DNA of 6,627 bases from Verrucomicrobiota bacterium (GTDB lineage Bacteria > Verrucomicrobiota > Verrucomicrobiia > Limisphaerales > JADLHS01). The stretch spans positions 1-6,627 of the forward strand of contig SCTL01000195.1 of NCBI GenBank assembly GCA_004297495.1, given 5' to 3'. The position numbers were made by a program, and so were the translations under genes. Below are positions 1 through 6,048 of the stretch, piece by piece; within the stretch, counting starts at the first letter, position 1, and every line of letters begins with the position of its first letter. The notes beneath the pieces were generated by a model. It ran no database searches, was not told where the DNA came from, and saw only the letters and a program-made list of their open reading frames with translations.

Positions 1-193
1 GGAGAACTTCAATCGCCAAAACTCCCAAAAACGCGAGCATCGCGCTCAAGCTGGGGCTGATCGCGACAAACATGGAAATAACGCCGATTAGAAGAATGAT
101 GAACTGCGAAACAAGGTATGCCAGATACCAGCGCTTCGCCTTGCGGAATGTCTTGGCGATTATCTTGCGAAGTTTTTGGAGATCGTCCGTCAT
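1..193 (-). CDS. Membrane protein N-terminus, candidate CBASS effector (S-4TM-like), partial
   Basis: This is the first 64 residues of a protein that continues past the left edge of the window. The start ATG (191-193) overlaps the stop of the upstream nucleotidyltransferase as ATGA, so the two are almost certainly co-transcribed and translationally coupled. Residues 1-23 are strongly basic and probably cytoplasmic (MTDDLQKLRK, then AKTFRKAKRW). Residues about 24-45 form a first hydrophobic segment (YLVSQFIILLIGVISMF), and a second begins near residue 48 (LSAMLAFLGVLAIEVL) and is cut by the edge. A basic 'AKR' segment followed by closely spaced membrane helices, directly behind a CD-NTase, resembles the SMODS-associated 4TM (S-4TM) effectors of CBASS systems, which are thought to damage the membrane when bound to a cyclic nucleotide. 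That family call is an inference from 64 residues and context; SLATT or another small membrane effector is also possible. The reading frame and membrane character are seen directly. Confidence 0.7.
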   Translation of the reverse strand, partial: MTDDLQKLRKIIAKTFRKAKRWYLAYLVSQFIILLIGVISMFVAISPSLSAMLAFLGVLAIEVL

Positions 194-1062
194 TTTGGAA
201 AATATCCCTGAAAAACTATGTTCCATTGACGCCACGCTTCTTCCGAGTCTCCTGCGTAGTCCGCAACGCAAGCCTCGTTCGCGTGATTGCGGGCATACTT
301 CACCGAAGCGACGGCGTTTTCGAGCTGATTATCTGTCTTCACCAAAGAAATCAGACCGGCGATGCCGACGGGATCTTGCAATGCCCGACACTCACGATCG
401 GCTAGTGCGCGAAGCGTGTTCGTCATGAACGCAGCATAGCTTTTCACTCCGATGCAAATCCCAGTCGAAGCCAAAAGCATTTCAATGTGGAATGAGGACA
501 TCGCTGAGCGCGTCGAACTGCACTGCCGCCAGAATTTCAGAATTTGAGCCAGGCGTTTCAGCTTCCCACCACTTCGTTCGTTCGCATTAAAGATGTAGCG
601 GTTGTGCGCTTCCGGGCTGCTCGGCATCCAGTCTCCGTTGCCATCCGGAATAAGATACTGCGGACGGCCATTGATCATCTGGTCAAAGAGTGCTGGCACA
701 ACATCTACACTCGGCCCTTGTGAGAATGGCACGACTACCGCGTGAACATCCCGCCCGATATCAGTGGTTGGCAAGCGACGACTCAATTCCGTTCTGAAGT
801 GGTTCAGAATAGTTTCCGAACTCTCGTATCTATTGCCCCACGTTGCCTCGCTTCTGGCAATAACGGCGAACAAATCAACATCGCTGACACCTCGAATGAG
901 CGTGCCGCGCGAAAAACTGCCCCCAACCAAAACTTTGCTTAGCTTGAAAGTCGTGTTCAGCCGAGCTCGGATCGTGGAAATGTGCTGTTGAGCCAATGCA
1001 ATCTCGGCTGCCGTCGGCTGAATTCGCGGAATCAGTTTGAGAAAACAATTGGCTATGTTCAT
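190..1062 (-). CDS. CD-NTase (SMODS-type) cyclic oligonucleotide synthase, CBASS-like
   Basis: This 290-residue protein is a nucleotidyltransferase of the cGAS/DncV-like (CD-NTase) superfamily. The core motif is intact: GGSFSRGT at 47-54 with the catalytic GS at 48-49, DVD at 61-63 supplying two metal-binding aspartates, and the third at D120 in PSVDVVPA. The segment after it (YLIPDGNGDW at 136-145, then NERSGGKLKRLAQILKFWR at 161-179) and the C-terminal EEAWRQWNIVFQGYFP (274-289) match the helical second half of bacterial CD-NTases. By family knowledge it would make a cyclic di- or trinucleotide in the cytoplasm after phage infection; the product cannot be read from sequence. The start at 1062 is preceded by GGAAG, the only reasonable ribosome-binding sequence in the window. 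The 3' end overlaps the membrane-protein gene by four bases. Sampled GC (about 43-58%) is lower than in the neighbouring ureide genes. No ubiquitin-like (Cap2/Cap3) or HORMA/TRIP13 partners are visible, so a type I CBASS is most likely if the module ends just beyond the left edge. Confidence 0.85.
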   Translation of the reverse strand: MNIANCFLKLIPRIQPTAAEIALAQQHISTIRARLNTTFKLSKVLVGGSFSRGTLIRGVSDVDLFAVIARSEATWGNRYESSETILNHFRTELSRRLPTTDIGRDVHAVVVPFSQGPSVDVVPALFDQMINGRPQYLIPDGNGDWMPSSPEAHNRYIFNANERSGGKLKRLAQILKFWRQCSSTRSAMSSFHIEMLLASTGICIGVKSYAAFMTNTLRALADRECRALQDPVGIAGLISLVKTDNQLENAVASVKYARNHANEACVADYAGDSEEAWRQWNIVFQGYFPK

Positions 1063-1069
1063 TCAGGTC

Positions 1070-1190
1070 TTCCGCCCCTTCAGGGCGGAAATAATTTTTT
1101 GGAACGTTTTCCCGGGGTAGTCGCTTCGCTCCAACCCCGGGCTAATTTCCGTTGCGCCTTCAGCGCATTTGAATCCGTGTTCATCCGTAG
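1070..1190. repeat. Three-hairpin extragenic palindromic element
   Basis: The spacer between the UAH and CD-NTase genes is almost filled by three palindromes. Hairpin 1 pairs 1070-1077 (TTCCGCCC) with 1083-1090 (GGGCGGAA) around the loop CTTCA. Hairpin 2 pairs 1111-1118 (CCCGGGGT) with 1134-1141 (ACCCCGGG) around a 15-base loop containing TCGCTTCGCT. Hairpin 3 pairs 1153-1157 (TGCGC) with 1163-1167 (GCGCA), again around CTTCA. It is followed by a short direct repeat, ATCCGTGTTC then ATCCGTAGCT, at 1173-1192. The arms are seen directly. I recognise the style as a dispersed intergenic element of Verrucomicrobiota-like genomes, but its copy number here is unknown. On the minus strand the distal arm of hairpin 1 contains the GGAAG ribosome-binding sequence of the CD-NTase. 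Confidence 0.8.
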
Positions 1191-1197
1191 CTAAACA

Positions 1198-2439
1198 TTA
1201 CTCCGCCAGCTTCGCCAGCGTTTGCGCCAGGACGGCCACGCCTTTGGCAATCTGCGCCGGCGAGGAATATTCGTCGGGGCGATGGCTGTAGCCTTTGTGG
1301 CACGGGATGAAAATCATCGTGGTCGGGCAGACTTGCGCCATGAAGAGCGAGTCGTGATACGCGCGGCTGATCATGCGCTTCACGGTGAACCCAAGCTGCC
1401 GCGCGGCGCTCTCCGCGATCGAGACGGTCTGCGCGTCGCAGATGGCGGGCGGGTCAACGTTCAGCCGCTCCATCGTGAACTCGATCTGGCGGCGCCCGCA
1501 GATTTCTTTCACCGCGGTTTCGATCTGAACCAGCGCCGCGTCGCGCGTCTTCACGAGCGTGTCGCGCAAATCAATTTCCAGATACGCCTGGCACGGGACG
1601 CTGTTCACCGCGCCGGGTTCGATGCGGAAAATGCCCGTCGTGCCGACGGTGTCGGGGTTGCCGGTGGTGGTCGCGGCGCGCTCGACGGCGAGGGCGATCT
1701 CCGCGCCGGCGAGCGCGGCGTCGCGGCGTCCGGGCATGAGCGTCGCGCCCGCGTGGCCGCCGACGCCGGTGAGTTGCACGCGCAACGTGCTGGGCGCGGC
1801 GATTTTTTCCACGACGCCGATGTCGAGCTTCTCCGCTTCGAGGATCGGCCCTTGCTCGATGTGTAACTCGACGAACGCGGCGTAGCAATCCTTCGGTAGC
1901 TTCACGGAACTCAAGTCGCCCTTGCAGCCGCCTTGCGCGCGCCAGAATTCCAAATCCTGGGCGTCGCGATCGCGCAACGCGGCGGCGCGTTCGAGCGAGA
2001 GCACGCCGCCGAGTAAACGACTGCCGAGACAGCCGATGCCAAAGCGCGTCGGCTCTTCGGAGGTGAAGACGATCAGCTCAATGCTGCGCTTGGGTTGAAA
2101 GCCAGCCGCTTGCAGCGCGTGGATGGCTTCCAGCGCGCCGAGCACGCCCACGACACCGTCGTATTTGCCGGCGTTGGGGATGGCGTCGGTGTGCGAGCCG
2201 GTGGCGACGGCGGGGAGGTTTTTGTCCGCGCCTTCCCAGCGCGCGAAGATGTTGCCGACGGCGTCCTCGCGAATCGTCAGTCCAATTTCGCGGCAGATGT
2301 TTTTGACGAACACGCGCCCGCGCAAATCCGCTTCCCCAAACAAGACGCGCGTAACGACGGGCGGCGCGGCCTCGGTGATGAGCGCGAGGTCGTCAATTTC
2401 CTGCTGCAACCGGGCGGCGTTGATCGAGACAGATTTCAT
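1198..2439 (-). CDS. Ureidoglycolate amidohydrolase (UAH), M20 family, plant-like
   Basis: This 413-residue M20 metallopeptidase-fold hydrolase most likely converts (S)-ureidoglycolate to glyoxylate, two ammonia and CO2, the last step of allantoin breakdown. The two-metal centre is complete: H83 in GSHTD, bridging D94 in KYDG, general base E128 and metal ligand E129 in TSEEPTRFG, H193 in ELHIEQGP and H386 in GYSHRP. GHAG at 228-231 and YHDSLFMA at 361-368 belong to the dimerisation and substrate-binding region. The stretches VATGSHTDAIPNAG, FTSEEPTRFGIGCLGSRLL and MISRAYHDSLFMA are characteristic of plant UAH rather than of allantoate amidohydrolase, whose counterpart in this cluster reads ADEEGVRFQSTYLGSR. 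Its ATG abuts the TAA of the allE gene with no gap, so it is probably translated by re-initiation. No signal peptide is seen and it should be cytoplasmic. Alternatives are allantoate amidohydrolase or an N-carbamoyl amino-acid hydrolase; the plant-UAH signatures and the gene context favour UAH. Confidence 0.87.
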   Translation of the reverse strand: MKSVSINAARLQQEIDDLALITEAAPPVVTRVLFGEADLRGRVFVKNICREIGLTIREDAVGNIFARWEGADKNLPAVATGSHTDAIPNAGKYDGVVGVLGALEAIHALQAAGFQPKRSIELIVFTSEEPTRFGIGCLGSRLLGGVLSLERAAALRDRDAQDLEFWRAQGGCKGDLSSVKLPKDCYAAFVELHIEQGPILEAEKLDIGVVEKIAAPSTLRVQLTGVGGHAGATLMPGRRDAALAGAEIALAVERAATTTGNPDTVGTTGIFRIEPGAVNSVPCQAYLEIDLRDTLVKTRDAALVQIETAVKEICGRRQIEFTMERLNVDPPAICDAQTVSIAESAARQLGFTVKRMISRAYHDSLFMAQVCPTTMIFIPCHKGYSHRPDEYSSPAQIAKGVAVLAQTLAKLAE

Positions 2440-3186
2440 TTACGCCAGCGGATCGCGGTTCACGTCCTTGTAATAGATGTAGCTGGCGGGTGTTTTGCCC
2501 ATCGCCACGAACCACTGCGGACAATAGCTCGCCATCCAGATTACGTCGCCGGCCTTCACGGGATGGTGATCGGCATCAAGCCGATAAACGCCCTGGCCTT
2601 TCAGCATCAAGAGGCCGTGCTCCATGATGTGTGTCTCGACGAACGGCAGCGTCGCGCCGGGTTGATACGTGAAAATGTTCACCGCCAGGTCGAACTGCGG
2701 ATTGTCCGGCAACAAGACTTGCAGACGCGCGTCGTTGTTGCCGAGGAATGGCTCGCCTTTGATTTCGCGCTCGTGACCGGAGACGGCGGCGGGCGCGTGC
2801 TGACCGGCGAGCGGTTGATAGATTTTTTCAAACACCACCAGTCGCGTGTTCGCTGCCGAGCTTTTCAACTGCATGTCTTTGCCGGGCGGAATGTATGCGT
2901 AGCTGCCCGCTTCGAGCCGATGCCGCTTCTCGCTGACCAAGACCGATGCCGAACCCTCGATGACGTAAATGAACAGTTCACGCTTGCCGGTGTTGCCTTC
3001 ACACGCGCCGTCGGCGGCGAGCGTGACGTGCAGTTGCGCAAAGCGCGCTCCAATCACCGGCGAAATGTTGACGACCACAACGGCGTTTTTCCAACCGGGC
3101 ACGAGGCTCGGCACAAAACCATCCGGCGTGATGAGCGCGTAACGTTCCTTCACGACCGTGCGCGAAAATCCAAAGAGTTCAGACAT
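2440..3186 (-). CDS. allE: (S)-ureidoglycine aminohydrolase, bicupin
   Basis: This 248-residue double-cupin enzyme (AllE/YlbA, UGLYAH in plants) hydrolyses unstable (S)-ureidoglycine, the product of allantoate amidohydrolase, to (S)-ureidoglycolate and ammonia. The N-terminal cupin spans about 45-120 (IYVIEGSASVLV, AGSYAYIPPG) and the C-terminal cupin about 168-240. The C-terminal cupin holds the manganese ligands E184, H186, H190 and Q224 (VETHIMEHG and CPQWF). Their spacing of +2, +6 and +40 matches my memory of the ligands in the Arabidopsis enzyme. GQGVYRLDAD, AGDVIWMA and the C-terminal YYKDVNRDPL are also family signatures. The length is normal and no signal peptide is seen, unlike the secretory-pathway plant enzymes. 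It starts six bases after the allB stop and ends exactly where UAH begins, so enzymes for consecutive steps are encoded side by side. No Shine-Dalgarno sequence precedes the ATG. Confidence 0.94.
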   Translation of the reverse strand: MSELFGFSRTVVKERYALITPDGFVPSLVPGWKNAVVVVNISPVIGARFAQLHVTLAADGACEGNTGKRELFIYVIEGSASVLVSEKRHRLEAGSYAYIPPGKDMQLKSSAANTRLVVFEKIYQPLAGQHAPAAVSGHEREIKGEPFLGNNDARLQVLLPDNPQFDLAVNIFTYQPGATLPFVETHIMEHGLLMLKGQGVYRLDADHHPVKAGDVIWMASYCPQWFVAMGKTPASYIYYKDVNRDPLA

Positions 3187-3192
3187 GTTTGT

Positions 3193-4545
3193 TCAAGGTT
3201 GAGGCTTCACCAAACGACCCACCGGCGGCGACACGATTTTGCCATCCCGGAAGATCGTTTGTCCGCGCAGGATGGTGCGAACGACGCGCCCTGTCAACGC
3301 GCGGCCCACGTAGGGGCTGTGTTTGTGGCGATAGAACAAATCCTCGGCGCGCACGGTGAATTTCTGCTTCAAGTCCACCAAAGCGAAGTCCGCGTCGGCT
3401 CCCGCAACGATCCGGCCTTTTGCTGGCGGCAGGTTGAAACGCTCGGCCACGTTGAACGAGGTGAGTCTTGCGACTGACTGCAACGCCACCTCCCGATTCA
3501 CATTCCCTTCGGTGATGAGCAGCGGCAACGTGTGCTGCACGCCGGAAATCCCGCCCCAGACTTTGAAAAAGTTTTTGTCGCGCTTCAGGTCTGGCGGCGA
3601 CGGCGAATGGTCCGACCCGATCGTGCTCACCGCGCCGCCTGCCACGTAACGCCACAAAGCATCCTGCGCCAGCTTGGTGCGCAACGGCGGCGCGCACTTC
3701 GCCACCGCGCCGAGTTTTTCCACGTCGCCCTCCGAGAGCGTGAGATAATGCGGACACGTTTCGCAGGTGACGTTGACGCCCTGCGCGCGCGCGGCCACGA
3801 CGAACCCGACGCCCGCGCCGCAACTCACGTGAACGATGTGCAACGCGCAGCCCGTCTCCGCCGCCAGCGCAATCGCGCGCTGGATCGCGTCCAACTCGGC
3901 GCGCACCGGACGCGAGTCGAGATAGTCGCGAACGGAAGTTTTGTTTTGGGCGAGGGCCAGTTGCGAAAGCTCGCGCGTGATGGCGTCGCTCTCGGCGTGA
4001 ACGGCCACGAGTTTACCCAGCCTGGCCGCGCGCTTCATTCCCGCCTTCAACGTCGCGTCGTCCACGCTCGAAAAATCCTCGATGCCGCTGTTCGACATGA
4101 ACGCCTTGAAGCCGATCACGCCGCGCTCCGCGAGTTCTTCCAGCTTGTCCACGTTTCCCGGAGTCAATCCGCCCCAGAGCGCGAAGTCGGTGAGCGAAGT
4201 TTTCTGAGCGACGGCCAGCTTGGCATCGAAGCTCGCGGCATCGAGCGTGGGCGGCGAGGAATTGAGCGGCATGTCGAAGAACATCGTGCCACCGCCCGCT
4301 GCCAGCGCGCGCGAACCGGTTTCAATTCCTTCCCAATGCGCGCGGCCCGGGTCGTTGAAGTGAACGTGCGCATCAATCAGACCGGGGAAAATGTGCAGAC
4401 CATTGGCGTCAACGACTTCGCGCGCCGCGCCACTGGGTGTGCCGAGGGCAACAATCTTGCCATCCGCCACGCCTATGTCGGCCTGCTGCACGCCATCCGG
4501 CGTGACCACCGTGCCGTTGCGGAGAATGAGCGCGCAATTGGTCAT
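3193..4545 (-). CDS. allB: Allantoinase
   Basis: This 450-residue cyclic amidohydrolase (dihydroorotase/hydantoinase superfamily) opens the allantoin ring to give allantoate in the cytoplasm. A small N-terminal beta-domain (about 1-54) leads into the TIM barrel. All metal-site residues are visible: H60 and H62 in DAHVHFNDPG, K147 (expected to be carbamylated) in GFKAFMSNSG, H183 in VHAES, H239 in HIVHVS, and D312 in GSDHSP. The TCPHYLTL motif (263-270) and WGGISGVQHTLPLL (330-343) favour allantoinase over dihydropyrimidinase or dihydroorotase. The C-terminal KGRIVAGADADFALVDL (376-392) is the usual return to the beta-domain. The ATG at 4545 is the only start in this frame after the inverted-repeat spacer, and no Shine-Dalgarno sequence precedes it. 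It is the first gene of a tight allB-allE-UAH string (gaps of 6 and 0 bases) and lies 235 bases from allC. Confidence 0.95.
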   Translation of the reverse strand: MTNCALILRNGTVVTPDGVQQADIGVADGKIVALGTPSGAAREVVDANGLHIFPGLIDAHVHFNDPGRAHWEGIETGSRALAAGGGTMFFDMPLNSSPPTLDAASFDAKLAVAQKTSLTDFALWGGLTPGNVDKLEELAERGVIGFKAFMSNSGIEDFSSVDDATLKAGMKRAARLGKLVAVHAESDAITRELSQLALAQNKTSVRDYLDSRPVRAELDAIQRAIALAAETGCALHIVHVSCGAGVGFVVAARAQGVNVTCETCPHYLTLSEGDVEKLGAVAKCAPPLRTKLAQDALWRYVAGGAVSTIGSDHSPSPPDLKRDKNFFKVWGGISGVQHTLPLLITEGNVNREVALQSVARLTSFNVAERFNLPPAKGRIVAGADADFALVDLKQKFTVRAEDLFYRHKHSPYVGRALTGRVVRTILRGQTIFRDGKIVSPPVGRLVKPQP

Positions 4546-4593
4546 AGACGGTTCGCCAGCGAGCGCAAGAGTTGGAAAAAGTTTGTTGAACGC

Positions 4594-4750
4594 CCGCCCT
4601 CACCCCGGCCCTCTCCCCCGGGGAGAGGGAGAAACATTCGCCGTCTCTTTTGAAAACCTGCGACTGGGCTTGCCGGAAGCGCGAGCGAAAAAGCAAAAAG
4701 CCCCGGTTGCCGTCCCCTCTCCCCGGGGGAGAGGGTTAGGGTGAGGGCGG
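4594..4750. repeat. Inverted pair of 36-base palindromic repeats in the allC-allB spacer
   Basis: Two 36-base units face each other at 4594-4629 and 4715-4750, with 85 bases between them. The second unit, reverse-complemented, matches the first at 33 of 36 bases; the only difference is CGG versus TAA in the middle. Each unit has an outer arm (CCGCCCTCACCC) and its own palindrome: 4609-4629 and 4715-4735, built from CCCTCTCCCC and its complement. Each can therefore fold as a hairpin, and the pair can fold together into a long stem. This is the layout of REP/BIME elements, and this CCCTCTCCCC-type unit is a dispersed repeat I recognise from many GC-rich bacteria. It probably arrived as a mobile repeat. 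It might also attenuate transcription between allC and allB, but no stem is followed by a clean T-run on the minus strand. Confidence 0.9.
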
Positions 4751-4780
4751 TCGTACTAACCATATTTGCCTTTCTCAAAT

Positions 4781-6010
4781 TCACGCTGACTTCGCCAGTT
4801 GCAAAATGAAATCATTCATCACCGCAGTCGCCACGCGCACGTCGGCCTCGGTCGCGGATTCGCTGGGGTTGTGGCTGATACCGCCCTTGCAACGAACGAA
4901 CAACATCGTCACCGGACAAATCGCCGAGATGGCCGCCGTGTCATGGCCCGCGCCGCTGTAGAGCAGCGGGGCTTCCTGTTGATGCCGGCGCACGGCGTTT
5001 TCCATCAGCGTTGTGAAATGGCGATGGCAAATCACCGCGCCGGTTTGATGAACCGTTTCCCACTTCATTGTCAGGCCGCGCTCGGCGGCGATTCCTTCCG
5101 CGCGCTTTTTCAAATCATCCGCCGCGCGCACCCGCACAGAATCTTCGGGATGACGCACGTCGAGACTGAGTCGCGTTTCGCCGGGAATCACATTGCTCGC
5201 GCCCGGTGAGGCAGCGATCTCACCGACCGTCGCCACCAACCCGCCGGTATTCTGCGCCAACGATTCCACCGCGAGGACGAATTCAGCGGCGGCGCAAAGC
5301 GCGTCCTGCCGCAGATTCATCGGCACGGTGCCCGCGTGGCCGGCGTGTCCCGTGAAAGTAATGCGTGCGCGCGTCTGGCCCGCAATCGCCGTAACGACTC
5401 CGACGGCGAGATGCTTTTGCTCCAACACCGGACCTTGCTCGATGTGAACTTCGGCGTAGCCCAACACGCGGTTCGCGTCGAGCTTCGCACTGACGATGGC
5501 GTCGGGATTGCCGCCGAACTCGCGGATCGCATCGGCCATCGTCACGCCGCGCGCGTCGGTACGCCTCAATTCGTCGGGGTTCAATGTTCCGGCCAGCGCG
5601 CGGCTGCCCAGATAGGTGCTTTGAAACCGCACGCCTTCCTCGTCCGCAAACCCGACGACTTCAATCGCGAACGGCAATCGAGTTTTCGCGTCGCTGAGAT
5701 GTTGGACACACGCAATCGCGATCAGCACACCCAGTGGGCCGTCAAATTTTCCCGCGTCACGAACCGTGTCGAGATGCGAGCCGAGCAAAAGGATTTTTCC
5801 GTCCGGCTGCGCGGCGGGATAGTGGCCGATGAGATTGCCGACGGCATCCACCCGCACGCTCATGCCCGCTTCGCGCATCCACGAGCCGACGTCGTGGTTC
5901 GCTCGACGCATTGCCGGCGAGGCGAAGAAGCGGGTGGTGTGGCCGTCGTCGTCGCTGATTTGCGCGAGGGCGTCAATGCGCTGCATGACGAGTTGGGCGA
6001 GGTCGCTCAT
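4781..6010 (-). CDS. allC: Allantoate amidohydrolase, M20 family, plant-like
   Basis: This 409-residue M20 amidohydrolase hydrolyses allantoate to (S)-ureidoglycine, ammonia and CO2, feeding AllE. The metal-site residues are complete: H79 in GSHLDT, bridging D90 in KFDG, base E124 and ligand E125 in ADEEGVRF, H189 in EVHIEQGPVLEQ, and H380 in GGISHNP. The specificity-related segments GIAGQT-like AIAGQTRARITF (208-219), HAGHAGTVPM (222-231), ASNVIPGE (271-278) and YSGAGHDTAAIS (351-362) fit allantoate amidohydrolase, again closer in wording to plant AAH than to E. coli AllC. An N-carbamoyl-amino-acid hydrolase is the main alternative and is disfavoured by the ureide context. It is paralogous to the UAH gene in the same cluster. 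The ATG lies 38 bases after the uraH stop with no Shine-Dalgarno sequence (TATAAATTCCC precedes it). The downstream spacer carries the inverted-repeat pair. No signal peptide is visible, so it is expected in the cytoplasm. Confidence 0.92.
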   Translation of the reverse strand: MSDLAQLVMQRIDALAQISDDDGHTTRFFASPAMRRANHDVGSWMREAGMSVRVDAVGNLIGHYPAAQPDGKILLLGSHLDTVRDAGKFDGPLGVLIAIACVQHLSDAKTRLPFAIEVVGFADEEGVRFQSTYLGSRALAGTLNPDELRRTDARGVTMADAIREFGGNPDAIVSAKLDANRVLGYAEVHIEQGPVLEQKHLAVGVVTAIAGQTRARITFTGHAGHAGTVPMNLRQDALCAAAEFVLAVESLAQNTGGLVATVGEIAASPGASNVIPGETRLSLDVRHPEDSVRVRAADDLKKRAEGIAAERGLTMKWETVHQTGAVICHRHFTTLMENAVRRHQQEAPLLYSGAGHDTAAISAICPVTMLFVRCKGGISHNPSESATEADVRVATAVMNDFILQLAKSA

Positions 6011-6016
6011 GGGAAT

Positions 6017-6043
6017 TTATAGGACGAATGCGACGGATGGGAC
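6017..6043. repeat. Three 9-base tandem units in the uraH-allC spacer
   Basis: On the minus strand the spacer reads GTCCCATCC, GTCGCATTC, GTCCTATAA: three consecutive degenerate 9-base units sharing a GTC-start and an -AT- core. They fill most of the 38 bases between the uraH stop and the allC ATG. The units are visible directly. A mobile or slippage-expanded microrepeat is the simplest reading. The AT-rich last unit lies just upstream of the allC start. Confidence 0.5.
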
Positions 6044-6048
6044 TTAGA

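Noticed and set aside
1070..1100. GC-rich hairpin followed by a T-run, resembling a rho-independent terminator on the plus strand
   Set aside because: No plus-strand gene ends here. On the minus strand, where the genes are, the stem is preceded by the A-run and is not followed by T residues. It is better explained as part of the palindromic repeat.
2095..3477. A 460-codon open frame on the plus strand
   Set aside because: It runs antisense across UAH, allE and part of allB, which all have intact catalytic motifs. Its predicted protein is rich in R, H, V and D with no recognisable domain, as expected for the antisense of GC-rich genes.
3532..4653. A 373-codon open frame on the plus strand opposite allB
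   Set aside because: It is antisense to allantoinase, arginine-rich and of low complexity, and it runs into the palindromic repeat. It is a shadow frame.
4546..4780. Possible short genes in the spacer between allC and allB
   Set aside because: The open frames there are created by the inverted repeats and have no start signals or conserved motifs.
5336..6022. A 228-codon open frame on the plus strand opposite allC
   Set aside because: It is antisense to a well-supported M20 enzyme and has no domain signature.
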